Shown: positions 17,866 through 30,264 of the stretch, in pieces | Layout of the letters: every line of letters starts with the position of its first letter | Numbering within the stretch: position 1 is the first letter of the stretch | Origin: Salvia splendens | Lineage: Eukaryota; Streptophyta; Magnoliopsida; Lamiales; Lamiaceae | Reading direction: 5' to 3' | DNA length: 64,000 bases | Assembly: GCF_004379255.2 (NCBI RefSeq) | Contig: NC_056040.1 | Coordinates: 36,257,779 to 36,321,778 of the forward strand | Notes under the pieces: model-generated | Told to the model about the DNA's origin: nothing | The model's database searches: none | Seen by the model: only the letters and a program-made list of their open reading frames with translations | Translations under genes and position numbers: made by a program

Positions 17866-18644
17866 AATAAATTTTTGAAAAGGGTAGAGAATTCAGCAAA
17901 AGTATTGAAACCTTTTTGAACATCAGAAGGAAGGATTTGAATTGAAGAACCCTTTTTTCTCCACCAGTTAGGGAACCAAATTGGAAATTGTTTTTCACAA
18001 TTATGATGAAATGTTATGAACCAAGAATGATTGTAATATCTCAATAAGAAAGCTCTGAACCAAGCATTCTTATAGTCGATATAATTATACCCCTGAGCTA
18101 GGTGGTTAAGGATTTTGAATTCATTGAGTCCACCAAAAGTGGTTATAGTATGGACTCTTTTGATAATGCATTTTGAATATTCAATTTCTTTGGCTCTGTT
18201 GTAAATATGAGTTATTTCAACTGAATCAGAATCCACCAGAATAAACTCATAATACCTTTGGTCTCTTAAAAGATCATTAGATTCCCAAAGTTGGGAGGGA
18301 TTTGAAAAACGGTTTTTTATAAAATCAATTTCAGATAGTCTGGCAGGATATTCAGAGAAAGGGGTCATCCCACAATCTTCATGCCAATCTTTGGCCAAGT
18401 ATTTATTTTCTTCAGGAGTGTTTGGAATTTGAATATTTGCAGGTCTTGGAATTTTTGAGGCAAGGACTGTATTATAAGGGATTTCTGGAATGTTTTGTAG
18501 TGGTGAAAATCTATTTGGAATGATTTGATTGGATTTTTTAGGAGTTTTTGGAGCCGAGGATGAAACCAAGGCTTTTGATGTTGGTTTTGAAGGAAAGACT
18601 TCATAATCTTTGACACTTTGTTTCCTGGGTGTTCTAGAGTCCAT
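17775..18644 (-). CDS. Copy 3 ORF2, P4/transactivator-position protein (289 aa)
   Basis: As in copies 1 and 2, with a private Gln-to-Lys change (TPKKSN) near residue 37 and LNHLAQ as in copy 2. It overlaps the end of the RT-RNase H frame at 18634-18644. Confidence 0.78.
   Translation of the reverse strand: MDSRTPRKQSVKDYEVFPSKPTSKALVSSSAPKTPKKSNQIIPNRFSPLQNIPEIPYNTVLASKIPRPANIQIPNTPEENKYLAKDWHEDCGMTPFSEYPARLSEIDFIKNRFSNPSQLWESNDLLRDQRYYEFILVDSDSVEITHIYNRAKEIEYSKCIIKRVHTITTFGGLNEFKILNHLAQGYNYIDYKNAWFRAFLLRYYNHSWFITFHHNCEKQFPIWFPNWWRKKGSSIQILPSDVQKGFNTFAEFSTLFKNLLCFMLSSKFLGSLHGILILRKFSRILVLTL
17868..17874 (-). promoter_or_regulatory. Candidate -1 ribosomal frameshift heptamer AAATTTA (copy 3)
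   Basis: Same heptamer, same frame, same distance to the ORF3 ATG as in the other copies. Confidence 0.5.
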
Positions 18645-20885
18645 CACTGTGACCTTGTAAAAATTCTCTTGTTAGAAAGTCTGGTAAAGAATTATTTTCT
18701 CCTTTTATGAATTCAATTTCAAAGTCGAAAACAGATAAAATAGCTTGCCATCTAGCAAATATTTGTTTTGACACAATATTTTGAACATCTTTTGTAAGAA
18801 CTTCTTTTGCAGATTTACAATCAATTCTAAGTAAGAATTTTTTATTATAAAGATCATCTTGGAATTTTGAGATACACAAAACAATGGATAAAATTTCTTT
18901 TTTGATAACGGAATAATTTATTTGTGCATTATTCCAGATACCAGAATGATATCTTACTAACTGTTCTTTTGAATCAAGTTTTTGCTTTAATATTCCTCCA
19001 TAGCCTATGTTTGAAGCATCAGTTTCAATAATCATAAAGGCTTCTGGATTAGGGATACCTAAGCAAGGTAGGGTTTTAACTTGTTGTTTTATGGTTTTAA
19101 CAATATTAGTATGTTCTTCAGTCCAGTTAGAAGGGGTTTTCTTAAGTCTTTGATAAAGAATTTTACAAGTTTCTCTAAGGTTAGGAAAGAAGTCAGAGAT
19201 GTAATTTAAACATCCTAAAAATCTTTGTAATTGGTTTTTATCTTTAATTTCATCAGGGAATTTGTCCGTAAAAGATATTGACCTACTGATGGGTTTGAAG
19301 GTTCCTTTTTCAATTTCGTGCCCTAAAAATCTTATGCTGGTTTGGAAAAGTTTCATTTTTGGAGTAGAGATAACTAACCCATTTTTCTCGATGGTTTTTA
19401 GGAAGATCTCTAAATGTCTTATGTGTTGGTCAAGATCTTGAGAAAAAATCAAGACATCATCAATATAGACAATATTGAATTGACTATGAGGATTAAGAAT
19501 GTCATTCATGATTTTTTGGAATTCTGAGGGTGCATTTTTTAATCCAAAGGGCATTACATTCCATTCATAATGTCCAAAAGGGACCGTAAAAGCTGTTTTA
19601 TATCTATCTTTTTCAGCTATTTGAATTTGCCAGAATCCTGATTTAAGATCAAATTTGGAGAATATTTTGGCATTATAAAGTCTATTGATAAGGTCTCTCT
19701 TATTAGGAATTAGGTGCCTAATCCATTGTAACACCTTATTGAGAGGTTTATAATTAATGACTAACCTAGGAGTTCCTCTTTCTAATTCAGCTTGTTTCAT
19801 AACATAAAAGGCTGAACAGCTCCAAGGAGAATTTGAAGGTCTTATAAGTTTTTTGTCTAATAAGTCTTTAATTTCTTTTTTACAAACTTCTAATAGTTCG
19901 TGATTCATTTGAATAGGCCTTGATTTTGTAGGAATTTTTTCTTCACAAAAATCTTTTTCATATGGTAATTCAACTACATGATGCTTTCTTTCCCAAAATG
20001 CATTAGGAACATCATTACAAACTCTTTTAATAAAGTTATCTTCTATTTCTTTGATTTTCGAGGCATACTTAGAATTCTTAATTTGATCCTCAATCCTTTG
20101 AAAAGGTAATTCTTCTTTGAGAAATTTCATTTGTTTTTGTTTTTGAGTAATATTATTGATTTTTTTAAATATTGAATTCTTTTGGAGATTTAAAATTTCT
20201 TGTTTCTTAACAGGGGAAATGAATTTAAATTTTATTTCTCTTCCTTGGATATTGGTAGTAATACCATTATCATTAACGTTAAAAGGATAGATTTGGGTTA
20301 GGAAGGGTGAAGTGACATCTTCCGCAATGGTAAAGATATTTTTAAAGCAATACCCATTATTATAAATATGAGCTTTGGATAGTTTGAATTTAATTCTCAA
20401 AGGTTTATTATTAGCTGTGTAAAGTTTCTCTTTAGTTTTATCACAATATTTAGTTGGAACGATTCCTTCTCTAATGATATTATGATCTGCCCCTGAATCA
20501 ACAAGGGCCATAATACTGGTTTTGAAATTATTAACTACAAGGGTTATGTTGACATGCCATTTTTGATAATTTATTTCTTGGATAACTCTTATAGAATTAT
20601 TTTCTGAATTATTATCAGGGTTTTCCCAATTACTGACATCTGTATTATTTTCAATGATAGATAACCTTGTTTCTAAATCGAAATCTTTTTCTTTTAATTC
20701 ATAAAATTCCTTATTAATTTGTTTTTTAAGATTATTAATTTCTCTTTGAAGGTCTCTTGTTGTTATTTGCTTAGAAATACTTTGATAAGGATATTTATCC
20801 CATAATTTATTTAGACTGAATTGTTCATTGATATTAATCTTTTTAGAAGTAGATGGTTCTTCCAATATTAAGTCTTTTAATTTAT
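18634..20885 (-). CDS. Copy 3: truncated polyprotein, protease-RT-RNase H part
   Basis: The frame corresponds to the C-terminal ~750 residues of the polyprotein and is open to the point where viral sequence stops at 20885. No ATG starts it there: a TTG (Leu codon in copy 2) lies at 20865, so no natural start survives. The RT (YIDDVL) and RNase H motifs are intact, with a private Pro-to-Leu change in RHLIPN. The protease has lost the MILGT core through the same 18-nt deletion as copy 1 (junction 20309/20310), but the T run at the protease-RT border is of full length (seven T). MP, capsid, zinc knuckle, leader and promoter are missing. It is a dead copy whose upstream neighbour is satellite DNA. 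Confidence 0.92.
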
Positions 20886-23800
20886 CAACACAAAGTACAC
20901 AAAGTACACGCTATATAATACACATAAATTGCATAAAATCACACTATTCAAAATATTAACAAACACTATACACATCCCCGATCAAAATACGCAAAATGCA
21001 CAAAATGCACACTACTTACATTACACACAACATACACTATACAAAATACACATAGACACTTCCCACACATAAACACACACTATACACATCTCCAGTCAAA
21101 AATACACACACTAATAATAAAATACATAGATTAAGCACAAAATACACAATTCAGACACAGACACCATCCACTGCATACATTGAACACAATACACTTAATA
21201 AAAAATACACACATATGCACTACACATATACACTATCCACAAATATATACAATACACACACCGCACACCCTATACAAGCACACTATACACAAAAAGATAC
21301 ACATAGGAAAAATAAACTATACACAGTACATACATTGCACACAATACGAACTGTATTCAAAATATACACCGTGTGCAGAGACTCAATATATAAAGAATAC
21401 ACACTATACACGCACCATACACACACTATCCATGCACCACCACACTAAATACAAAATGCACACACTTACCACAAAATAGAAACACACACTTACCACAAAA
21501 TACACACAATGCACACTTTACACACAATACACACTATATAAAATACATACATTGTATGATACACATCTTGGTCAAAATACACTTATAAACAAAAATACAC
21601 ACACCGTCACACATATCCTAAAAAAATACACACAATGCACACCTTACACACAAAGTAGACATAATGCACACACTCCATACTACTTGCACACAGTACACGC
21701 TATATAATATACATAAATTGCATAAAATCACACTATTCAAAATATTAACAAACACTATACACATCACCGATCAAAATACGCAAAATGCACAAAATGCACA
21801 CTACTTACATTACACACAACATACACTATACAAAATACACACACTATATAGAACATAAACACACACTATACACACCTCCGGTCAAAATACATATTTTATA
21901 TAAAATACACGCATTAATACTCTTAACACACAATAATACACTTACCACAAAATACACACAATGCACACATTACACACATTACACACACAAAGTAGACTTT
22001 ATCGACACACTCCACGCTACTTACATTACATAGAATATATATTATACAAAATACATACATTGTATAAAATACACACACTATACAGAATTTAAAAACACAC
22101 ACTATAAACAAATAAATAGAAAATACACAAACTTACCACAAAAAACACACATTACATATATTGCACATAATACACACGTTACTGAAAATATAAACACACA
22201 CTATACACAAAGCACGCATAATACATGCACAAAATATATTCACTACACACAATACCCGTAACACACTATAATATTCATATACGAGAACTACATATGTAGC
22301 ACTATAAACACACTATATAAAACATAAATGCACTAAAATCATACACACAAAATACAAACTGTATTGAAAATACACACTACACAAAATACACAATTTCCAC
22401 ACATACACACACATCCCAAACAATGCATACTTTATACACAAAGTACACACAATCCACATACTCCAAACTTCGTACATTGCAAAAATACAAATTAATCAAA
22501 ATACATACATTGCATAAAATAGACACACTATACACATCCCTGGTCAAAATACAAACATTAATAATAAAATACACACATTAACCACGAAAAACACACATCA
22601 CAAAAATACATACATTGCATAAATACATAAACTATACCAAATATAAATAAACACTATACACATCCCCGATCCAAACACACACCATACACATCTCCAGTAA
22701 AAAATACACACTAATAATAAAATACATAGATTAAACACAAAATACACAATTCAGACACAGACACATTCCACGGCATACATTGAACACAATACACTTAATA
22801 AAAAATACACACATTTGCACTACACATATACACTATCCACAAATATATACAATACACACACCGCACACCCTATACAAGCACACTATACACAAAAAGATAC
22901 ACATAGGGAAAATAAACTATACACAGTACATACATTGCACACAATACGAACTGTATTCAAAATATACACCGTGTGCAGAGACTCAATATATAAAGAATAC
23001 ACACTATACACGCACCATACACACACTATCCATGCACCACCACACTAAATACAAAATGCACACACTTACCACAAAATAGAAACACACACTTACCACAAAA
23101 TACACACAATGCACACTTTACACACAATACACACTATATAAAATACATACATTGTATGATACACATCTTCGGTCAAAATACACTTATAAACAAAAATACA
23201 CACACCGTCACACATATCCTAAAAAAATACACACAATGCACACCTTACACACAAAGTAGACATAATGCACACACTCCATACTACTTGCACACAGTACACG
23301 CTATATAATATACATAAATTGCATAAAATCACACTATTCAAAATATTAACAAACACTATACACATCACCGATCAAAATACGCAAAATGCACAAAATGCAC
23401 ACTACTTACATTACACACAACATACACTATACAAAATACACACACTATATAGAACATAAACACACACTATACACACCTCCGGTCAAAATACATATTTTAT
23501 ATAAAATACACGCATTAATACTCTTAACACACAATAATACACTTACCACAAAATACACACAATGCACACATTACACACATTACACACACAAAGTAGACTT
23601 TATCGACACACTCCACGCTACTTACATTACATAGAATATATATTATACAAAATACATACATTGTATAAAATACACACACTATACAGAATTTAAAAACACA
23701 CACTATAAACAAATAAATAGAAAATACACAAACTTACCACAAAAAACACACATTACATATATTGCACATAATACACACGTTACTGAAAATATAAACACAC

Positions 23801-26800
23801 ACTATACACAAAGCACGCATAATACATGCACAAAATATATTCACTACACACAATACCCGTAACACACTATAATATTCATATACGAGAACTACATATGTAG
23901 CACTATAAACACACTATATAAAACATAAATGCACTAAAATCATACACACAAAATACAAACTGTATTGAAAATACACACTACACAAAATACACAATTTCCA
24001 CACATACACACACATCCCAAACAATGCATACTTTATACACAAAGTACACACAATCCACATACTCCAAACTTCGTACATTGCAAAAATACAAATTAATCAA
24101 AATACATACATTGCATAAAATAGACACACTATACACATCCCTGGTCAAAATACAAACATTAATAATAAAATACACACATTAACCACGAAAAACACACATC
24201 ACAAAAATACATACATTGCATAAATACATAAACTATACCAAATATAAATAAACACTATACACATCCCCGATCCAAACACACACCATACACATCTCCAGTA
24301 AAAAATACACACTAATAATAAAATACATAGATTAAACACAAAATACACAATTCAGACACAGACACATTCCACGGCATACATTGAACACAATACACTTAAT
24401 AAAAAATACACACATTTGCACTACACATATACACTATCCACAAATATATACAATACACACACCGCACACCCTATACAAGCACACTATACACAAAAAGATA
24501 CACATAGGGAAAATAAACTATACACAGTACATACATTGCACACAATACGAACTGTATTCAAAATATACACCGTGTGCAGAGACTCAATATATAAAGAATA
24601 CACACTATACAGCACCATACACACACTATACACGCACCACCACACTAAACACAGAGACACACTGCCCACAAAAAAAATAGAAACACACACTTACCACAAA
24701 ATACACACAATGCACACTTTACACACAATACACACTATAAAATACATACAAATACACATCTCCGGTCAAAATACACTTATTAACAAAAAATACACACACC
24801 GTCACACAACTCCCAAAAAATACACACATTGCACACACTCCATACTAGTTGCACACAGTACACGCTATATAATATACATAAATTGCATAAAATCACACTA
24901 TTCAAAATATTAACGAACACTATACACATCCCCGATCAAAATACGCAAAATGCACAAAATGCACACTACTTACATTACACAACATACACTATACAAAATA
25001 CACACACTATATAGAACATAAACACACACTACACACAAATAAAATACACGCATTAATACTCTTAACACACAATAATACACTTACCACAAAATACACACAA
25101 TGCACACATTACACACACAAAGTAGACTTTATCGACACACTCTATTATACTTACATTACATAGAATATATATTATACAAAATACATACATTGTATAAAAT
25201 ACAGACACTATACAGAATTTAAAAACACACACTACACACAAATAAATAGAAAATACACAAACTTACCACAAAAAACATACATTGCATATATTGCACATAA
25301 TACACACGTTACTGAAAATATACACACACACTATACGCAAAGCATGCATAATACATGCACAAAATATATTCACTACACACAATACCCGTAACACACTATA
25401 ATATTCATATACGAGAACTACATATGTAGCACTATAAACACACTATATAAAACATATATGCACTAAAATCATACACGCAAAATACAAACTGTATTGAAAA
25501 TACCCACTACACAAAATACACAATTTCCACACATACACACACATCCCAAACAATGCATACTTTATACACAAAGTACACACAATCCACATACTCCAAACTT
25601 CGTACATTGCAAAAATACAAATTAATCAAAATACATACATTGCATAAAATAGACACACTATACACATCCCTGGTCAAAATACAAACATGAATAATAAAAT
25701 ACACACATTAAACACGAAAAACACATCACAAAAATACATACATTACATAAATACATAAACTATACCAAATATAAATAAACACTATACACATCCCCGATCC
25801 AAACACACATTATAAATAAATTACATACATTAAACATAAAATACACATACACACACTTCCCACACATACACACACACTATACACATCTCCAGTGAAAAAT
25901 ACACACACTAATAATAAAATATATAGATTAAATACAAAATACACAATTCTCACACACACACACACTCCACAGCACATTGAACACAATACACTTAATAAAA
26001 ATACATACATTGCATAATATACATAAGCTATACCAAATATAAATAAATACTATATGATCTAAATACACACATTATAAATAAATTACATACATTAAACAAA
26101 AAATACACATAACACACTAATAATAAAATACACAAATTAAATACAAAACACACAATTGACACATACACACAAATTAAATACAAAATACAAACATATATAT
26201 ACAAATTACACACTCACACTCATACACACAAACTAATCACAAAATACAAACATTAATAATAAAATACACACATTAAACACAAAATACACACACTTCACAA
26301 TCTATACAAAATATAAATACACAATATACACATCCTCAATCAAAATACAAACATTAATAATAAAATACACACTTCCACACACATACACACAAATGCACAA
26401 TTTATACACAAAGTACATATAATCCACACAATACACACTATTCAAAATACATACATTGCATAAAATCCACACACTATACACATCCCTAGTCAAAATACAC
26501 ACATTAAACGAAAAATACACACTTCACACACATACACACAATGCACACTTTATACACACTATACAAAATACATACATTGCATAAAATACACAATATACAA
26601 AATATAAACAAATATATATAAAGAACACACAGTATACATTAAACATAAAATACACACTTAATAAATAAAATACATACATTAAACACAATATAAACATACT
26701 ACATACACAGAATAAACACACTTCCCACAAAATAAACATAATGCACACTTTATACACACAAGCCACACACTCCACACTACATACATTGCACACAACACAA

Positions 26801-28170
26801 CTAATCAAAATACATGCATTGCATAAAATACACACTATATACAAAATATAAAAACAGACACTATACACATCCCCGGACAAAATACACACATTAAACACAA
26901 ATTACACACACTTACCACAAAATACACACAATGCATACTTCATAGGAAAAATACAAATAATCCACAAAATCCACACTACAAACGCACACAATACACACTA
27001 TACAAAATACAAACATTGCGCTACACACCTATCCACAAATATATATACAATGCACACACCACACATCCTATTCAAGCACAATATAAACAAAAATTATGCA
27101 CACGTAGGCAAATTTATTATACACAAAATACAAATACTGCACACATACACACAACAAAAAAAAATACACTGCTTACATTGCACAAAATATAAATACACAC
27201 TATACACAATACACATACTATACACAAAACAAATGAAATAAATACACTATACATACCATACACATAAAATACATGCACTGCACATAGTACGATGTACACA
27301 CGGTAAACTATAAAGCACATAGCACGATGTACACACAACACACTATAAACAAATACAGGTTATACACGCTATAAACAATACACGTTACACACATTATATG
27401 AAAAAATAACAAAATGAAAAAAAATACATGCATGCATATACACACATTGCAATATTTACACAAAATGCATGCACAACAAACACGCATATACACGAAATCC
27501 AGACACTACTCTCGACAACTACATAAAATACAGACAAATTACACACGCATACACAAAACACACTATACAATATACATAAATACATACTAACACAAAATAT
27601 ATGTACCGAATACAAATACACATTACACACAAAATACACTATACAATATACACTACCCCAAAATACAAGACACTACATTACATACTTTACATAAAATAAA
27701 CACATTAAAAAGACACAAAATACACACATTTAACATACACACACAAAACACAACACACAATTACAAACCACAAACTATAAATGTACTACTCACATTACAC
27801 ACACATTAAAAAAATACACACAAAATGCACACACTGCACGCATACACACACGAGCAAAATACATGTAGGCTATACAATACACTACTATGCACATACTACA
27901 CTATACATATACTCCACACATTATACACAAAATACATACACTCTACATAAAATACATATTGCACACAATACAATATACAAAATACACACTATTAGCGCAC
28001 ATACACAATACACTCACTATTTCCACAACACACTATACGACATTATACAGATATTATTTATAAAATTAATATACACGCGCTCCACATACACAAAAAAAAA
28101 TGACATGCACACATACATAAAATACACATGCAAGTACTGCACACACTACAAACACTGCATACTATTATAG
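20886..28170. repeat. A/C-rich, nearly G-free satellite/minisatellite block
   Basis: About 7.3 kb built from variants of AAAATACACACA, TACATTGCATAA, ACACTATACACA and similar 10-30-bp blocks. On the plus strand G is very rare throughout, so the strands have strong composition skew. Open frames in it (poly Thr/His/Tyr/Ile on +, poly Val/Cys/Tyr on -) are by-products of the repeat and have no protein-like composition. The left edge is the exact break of viral copy 3; the right edge is at about 28170 where ordinary sequence resumes. The right half (25.8-28.1 kb) is more diverged than the left. Confidence 0.9.
21180..25800. repeat. 1.6-kb higher-order repeat inside the satellite (about three units)
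   Basis: The sequence at 21180 recurs at 22780 (offset 1,600) and 24381 (offset 1,601). The first two units are nearly identical; the third carries short deletions from about 24610 onward (e.g. it lacks blocks near 24660 and 25030). Part of the unit (the block starting GTACACGCTATATAAT) also recurs at half distance, at about 20907 and 21693, so the 1.6-kb unit is itself internally duplicated. Confidence 0.85.
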
Positions 28171-28540
28171 TCCTGCCATGTAAAAACGCATGACTTCTTT
28201 AGTAATCAATTTACATTGGAAAGAAATATACCTTCAAGACAATTTCTTTAGTTGTTTATCTAGGCTCCATTGCATAATCTGTAATTTAAAAAAGCATAAC
28301 TTCTTTAGTCAAAAATTCACATTGGAAAGGAATATATCTACAAGAAAAGTTCTTCAGTTGTCTATCCATGGATACCGGAATGAAGCCATAGTATAAAGCC
28401 TCTTATTGACAACCATTTGGTTTTTAATATTAGTTGTTGTACCTGTGACAATACAAAAGTTTGTTGCAAAAGTAATAGATCGTCAGTAAGTATTTAATAC
28501 AAGTGTGATGGATGTGGAGAGACTTGACTAACTGCATATT
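28171..28540. repeat. 106-bp imperfect tandem duplication in non-coding DNA
   Basis: The block starting ACTTCTTTAGT at 28193 returns at 28299, both followed by CACATTGGAAA or TACATTGGAAA and an AGAAATATA-type run. No gene is visible in the stretch. Confidence 0.6.
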
Positions 28541-28948
28541 CTGATTGTCCTTGTAAAAGGCCTTGAGCATAAGGAAGCAGAATATCCTAAGCTAACTCAC
28601 TTGTCATCCCCGGTCAAAGTTCCGTATGAATGAGGGCTAGGTGTAGCATACTATTATCGTGATTACAAAATCAACCTCCAATAGTACCATTGAATAAAAA
28701 TAGAAAACTGAAGCAACCAAATAATATAGAATTACCTCAATCTCAAATTTGAGGATCATCTTCAAGTTCGGCATTGCATAAATCTCAGCAAGAAACCAAG
28801 AATTCCCATTGTCCAAGGGTAAGGAGGCCCATATCCAATACCTGTTCGAACAGGGTTCGATAATCACATTTACAGTCCTAGCCAAAATATCTGTACGGGG
28901 TGTTCCAAAGCAAGATGCGAAGGTCATGATCAAAGCAAGATATGTCAA
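28541..28948 (-). pseudogene. NOT1: Fragment of NOT1 (CCR4-NOT complex scaffold subunit)
   Basis: On the minus strand the exon near 28741-28850 encodes PWTMGILG in one frame and AEIYAMPNLKMILKFEIE in the next, separated by a one-base deletion, and ends at a GT donor (GTAATT). This matches the conserved plant NOT1 segment around PWTMGILGLLAEIY...NLKMNLKF (from memory). Upstream, EPCSN recalls the preceding EPCQSS part. Further downstream near 28550, a QGLLQGQ-like stretch may be the following exon. NOT1 is the scaffold of the deadenylase complex in the cytoplasm. Only a few of its many exons are present and the frame is broken, so this is a relic. Intron sequence is present, so it came from genomic DNA, not from mRNA. 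Confidence 0.65.
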
Positions 28949-30264
28949 ACGTATAAAAATTCAGATAACCTGTTTTGAGAAGCTAAGAATTATGGCATGC
29001 ATATTTAAAGCAGAGGAGAAGGAAAAGGGGGAGGGGGTAATGTTTACAAGATTAGACCATACCATATCATTTCTATTACATTTCTAATTCTATCTCCCAT
29101 ATGTGGACCACGAACTACCCCTAATGTTTGATGAGAAGGTCGTTATCAAAGGAAGATAAGTCTGATAGTATGAACACTTCATTACATTAAACGTATGAAA
29201 CTCTGTGAAGGCTGCTTTGAGAAGGCAAGAACTGTGGCATGCATATTTAAAACAGAGAAGAAGGAAAAGGGGAAGGACGTAATGTTCACAATATTAGATC
29301 ATATCATACTAAAAGGAAAACATCAGAGTACTTCCACACTCCGTATTTTTATTTTTGTATTTATGTTAACAATTTTGCTATTTTTATATAGCAAGCAGGC
29401 CATGGGGGGGAGGACAATTTAGACACTAAGAATCACATAGACCAAGGACATGAATGTTTCTACACTAACTAAAATAATTAACTCTGGAATATACCTCATC
29501 CCATCGAATGCCATATGCCAGAGGATTCAGTTTCATCCTTACGAAAAGATGTGTACCCCCGCCAAGCAATTAGAGGAAATAACATCAACCATTTTTCATC
29601 ACATGGGTATAGCAAGCAATTTTATGGCCATGGACATTCATTAAATAAGAAGACAACTTCCATTCCTAAATAAAGAAACATAAGTTCCAAAAACATGTTT
29701 AGTCGATTCAACATAGATTGCAGAGAACCCTTTTTGGAAGACCTACCTTTCAACTCCTCTTCACGTCGTTGTCTATCCAAAGATGGTAGATGTAAAAGAA
29801 CATAGATTCAATCAAAGACGGTAGATGTAAAAGAACATAGATTCAAAAGCAGGGAAAGTAGAACTAAATCAGTTGCAGTACTCCTCGCCTCTACACTAGA
29901 CGTATGAGATGTTGAGTTGGAACATATGTATGTTCAATTTCACCAGATGCAACTAGCATGTTTTTAGCTTCATTCTTGAATCCTTCAGTTGTGGCAATTG
30001 CTATGACCTGCATAATTTTCACCAAAGAATGCCCCCTATTAAGATCTAACAAAATAAACAAAACATAATGCCAACAGTAAATGAAGTAAAAGCATTCCAT
30101 CCACCACGCCCCTAAAAGGATGATATCTTCCAAAACTTGGTTTGGCATTTGCAATATAAAAAAGCACCCGGTGTACCTACAAAAAGGAAAAAAGTAAATT
30201 ATTTAATCAAATACATCTACAAGAACAACAGACTAAAATAAGTAAAAGAACAAAAATTTGTTTA
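28949..30264. other. Unassigned stretch with a 242-bp tandem duplication
   Basis: A block around GGCATGCATATTTAAA at 28994 returns at 29236, with an adjacent GAGAAGGAAAAGGGG-type run in both copies. A minus-strand exon-like segment (about 29895-30005, encoding ATTEGFKNEAKNMLVASGEI) has plausible codons but I do not recognise it. A 29-bp direct repeat with ATGGTAGATGTAAAAGAACA occurs near 29785 and 29820. No complete gene. Confidence 0.4.

Larger units (their letters stand above)
1..20885 (-). mobile_element. Tandem array of an endogenous plant pararetrovirus (Caulimoviridae), partial + 2 full + partial copies
   Basis: The same ~7.7-kb sequence recurs head to tail: base 1 equals base 7688 (offset 7,687) and base 15395 (offset 7,707). 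The 20-bp difference is fully explained by one 18-bp and two 1-bp deletions in copy 1. No LTRs flank the units. The coding order is movement protein, capsid region, zinc knuckle, protease, RT, RNase H, and no integrase is seen. A 30K-type movement protein with RT-RNase H and no integrase is diagnostic of Caulimoviridae, which do not need integration; such arrays arise by illegitimate insertion of concatemers or by later unequal exchange. The array is cut at the window start and ends abruptly at 20885 inside the polyprotein, next to satellite DNA. Divergence between copies is only a few substitutions per kb, so the array is young or homogenised. Confidence 0.95.

Noticed and set aside
1275..17919. 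Plus-strand open frames inside the viral array
   Set aside because: They lie opposite the polyprotein, ORF2-5 and leader, have biased composition and no known motif.
1..20885. LTR retrotransposon (Ty3/Gypsy) as explanation for the RT-containing array
   Set aside because: No integrase, no LTRs, a 30K movement protein is fused at the N-terminus, and units are head to tail without flanking repeats.
21180..25014. Plus-strand open frames of 61-165 codons rich in Thr, His, Tyr and Ile, and minus-strand Val/Cys/Tyr frames
   Set aside because: They come from the A/C-rich satellite; several frames are open at once and composition follows the repeat, not a protein.
20886..28170. CRISPR array or telomeric repeat
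   Set aside because: No regular repeat-spacer pattern, eukaryotic context, and no TTTAGGG-type units.
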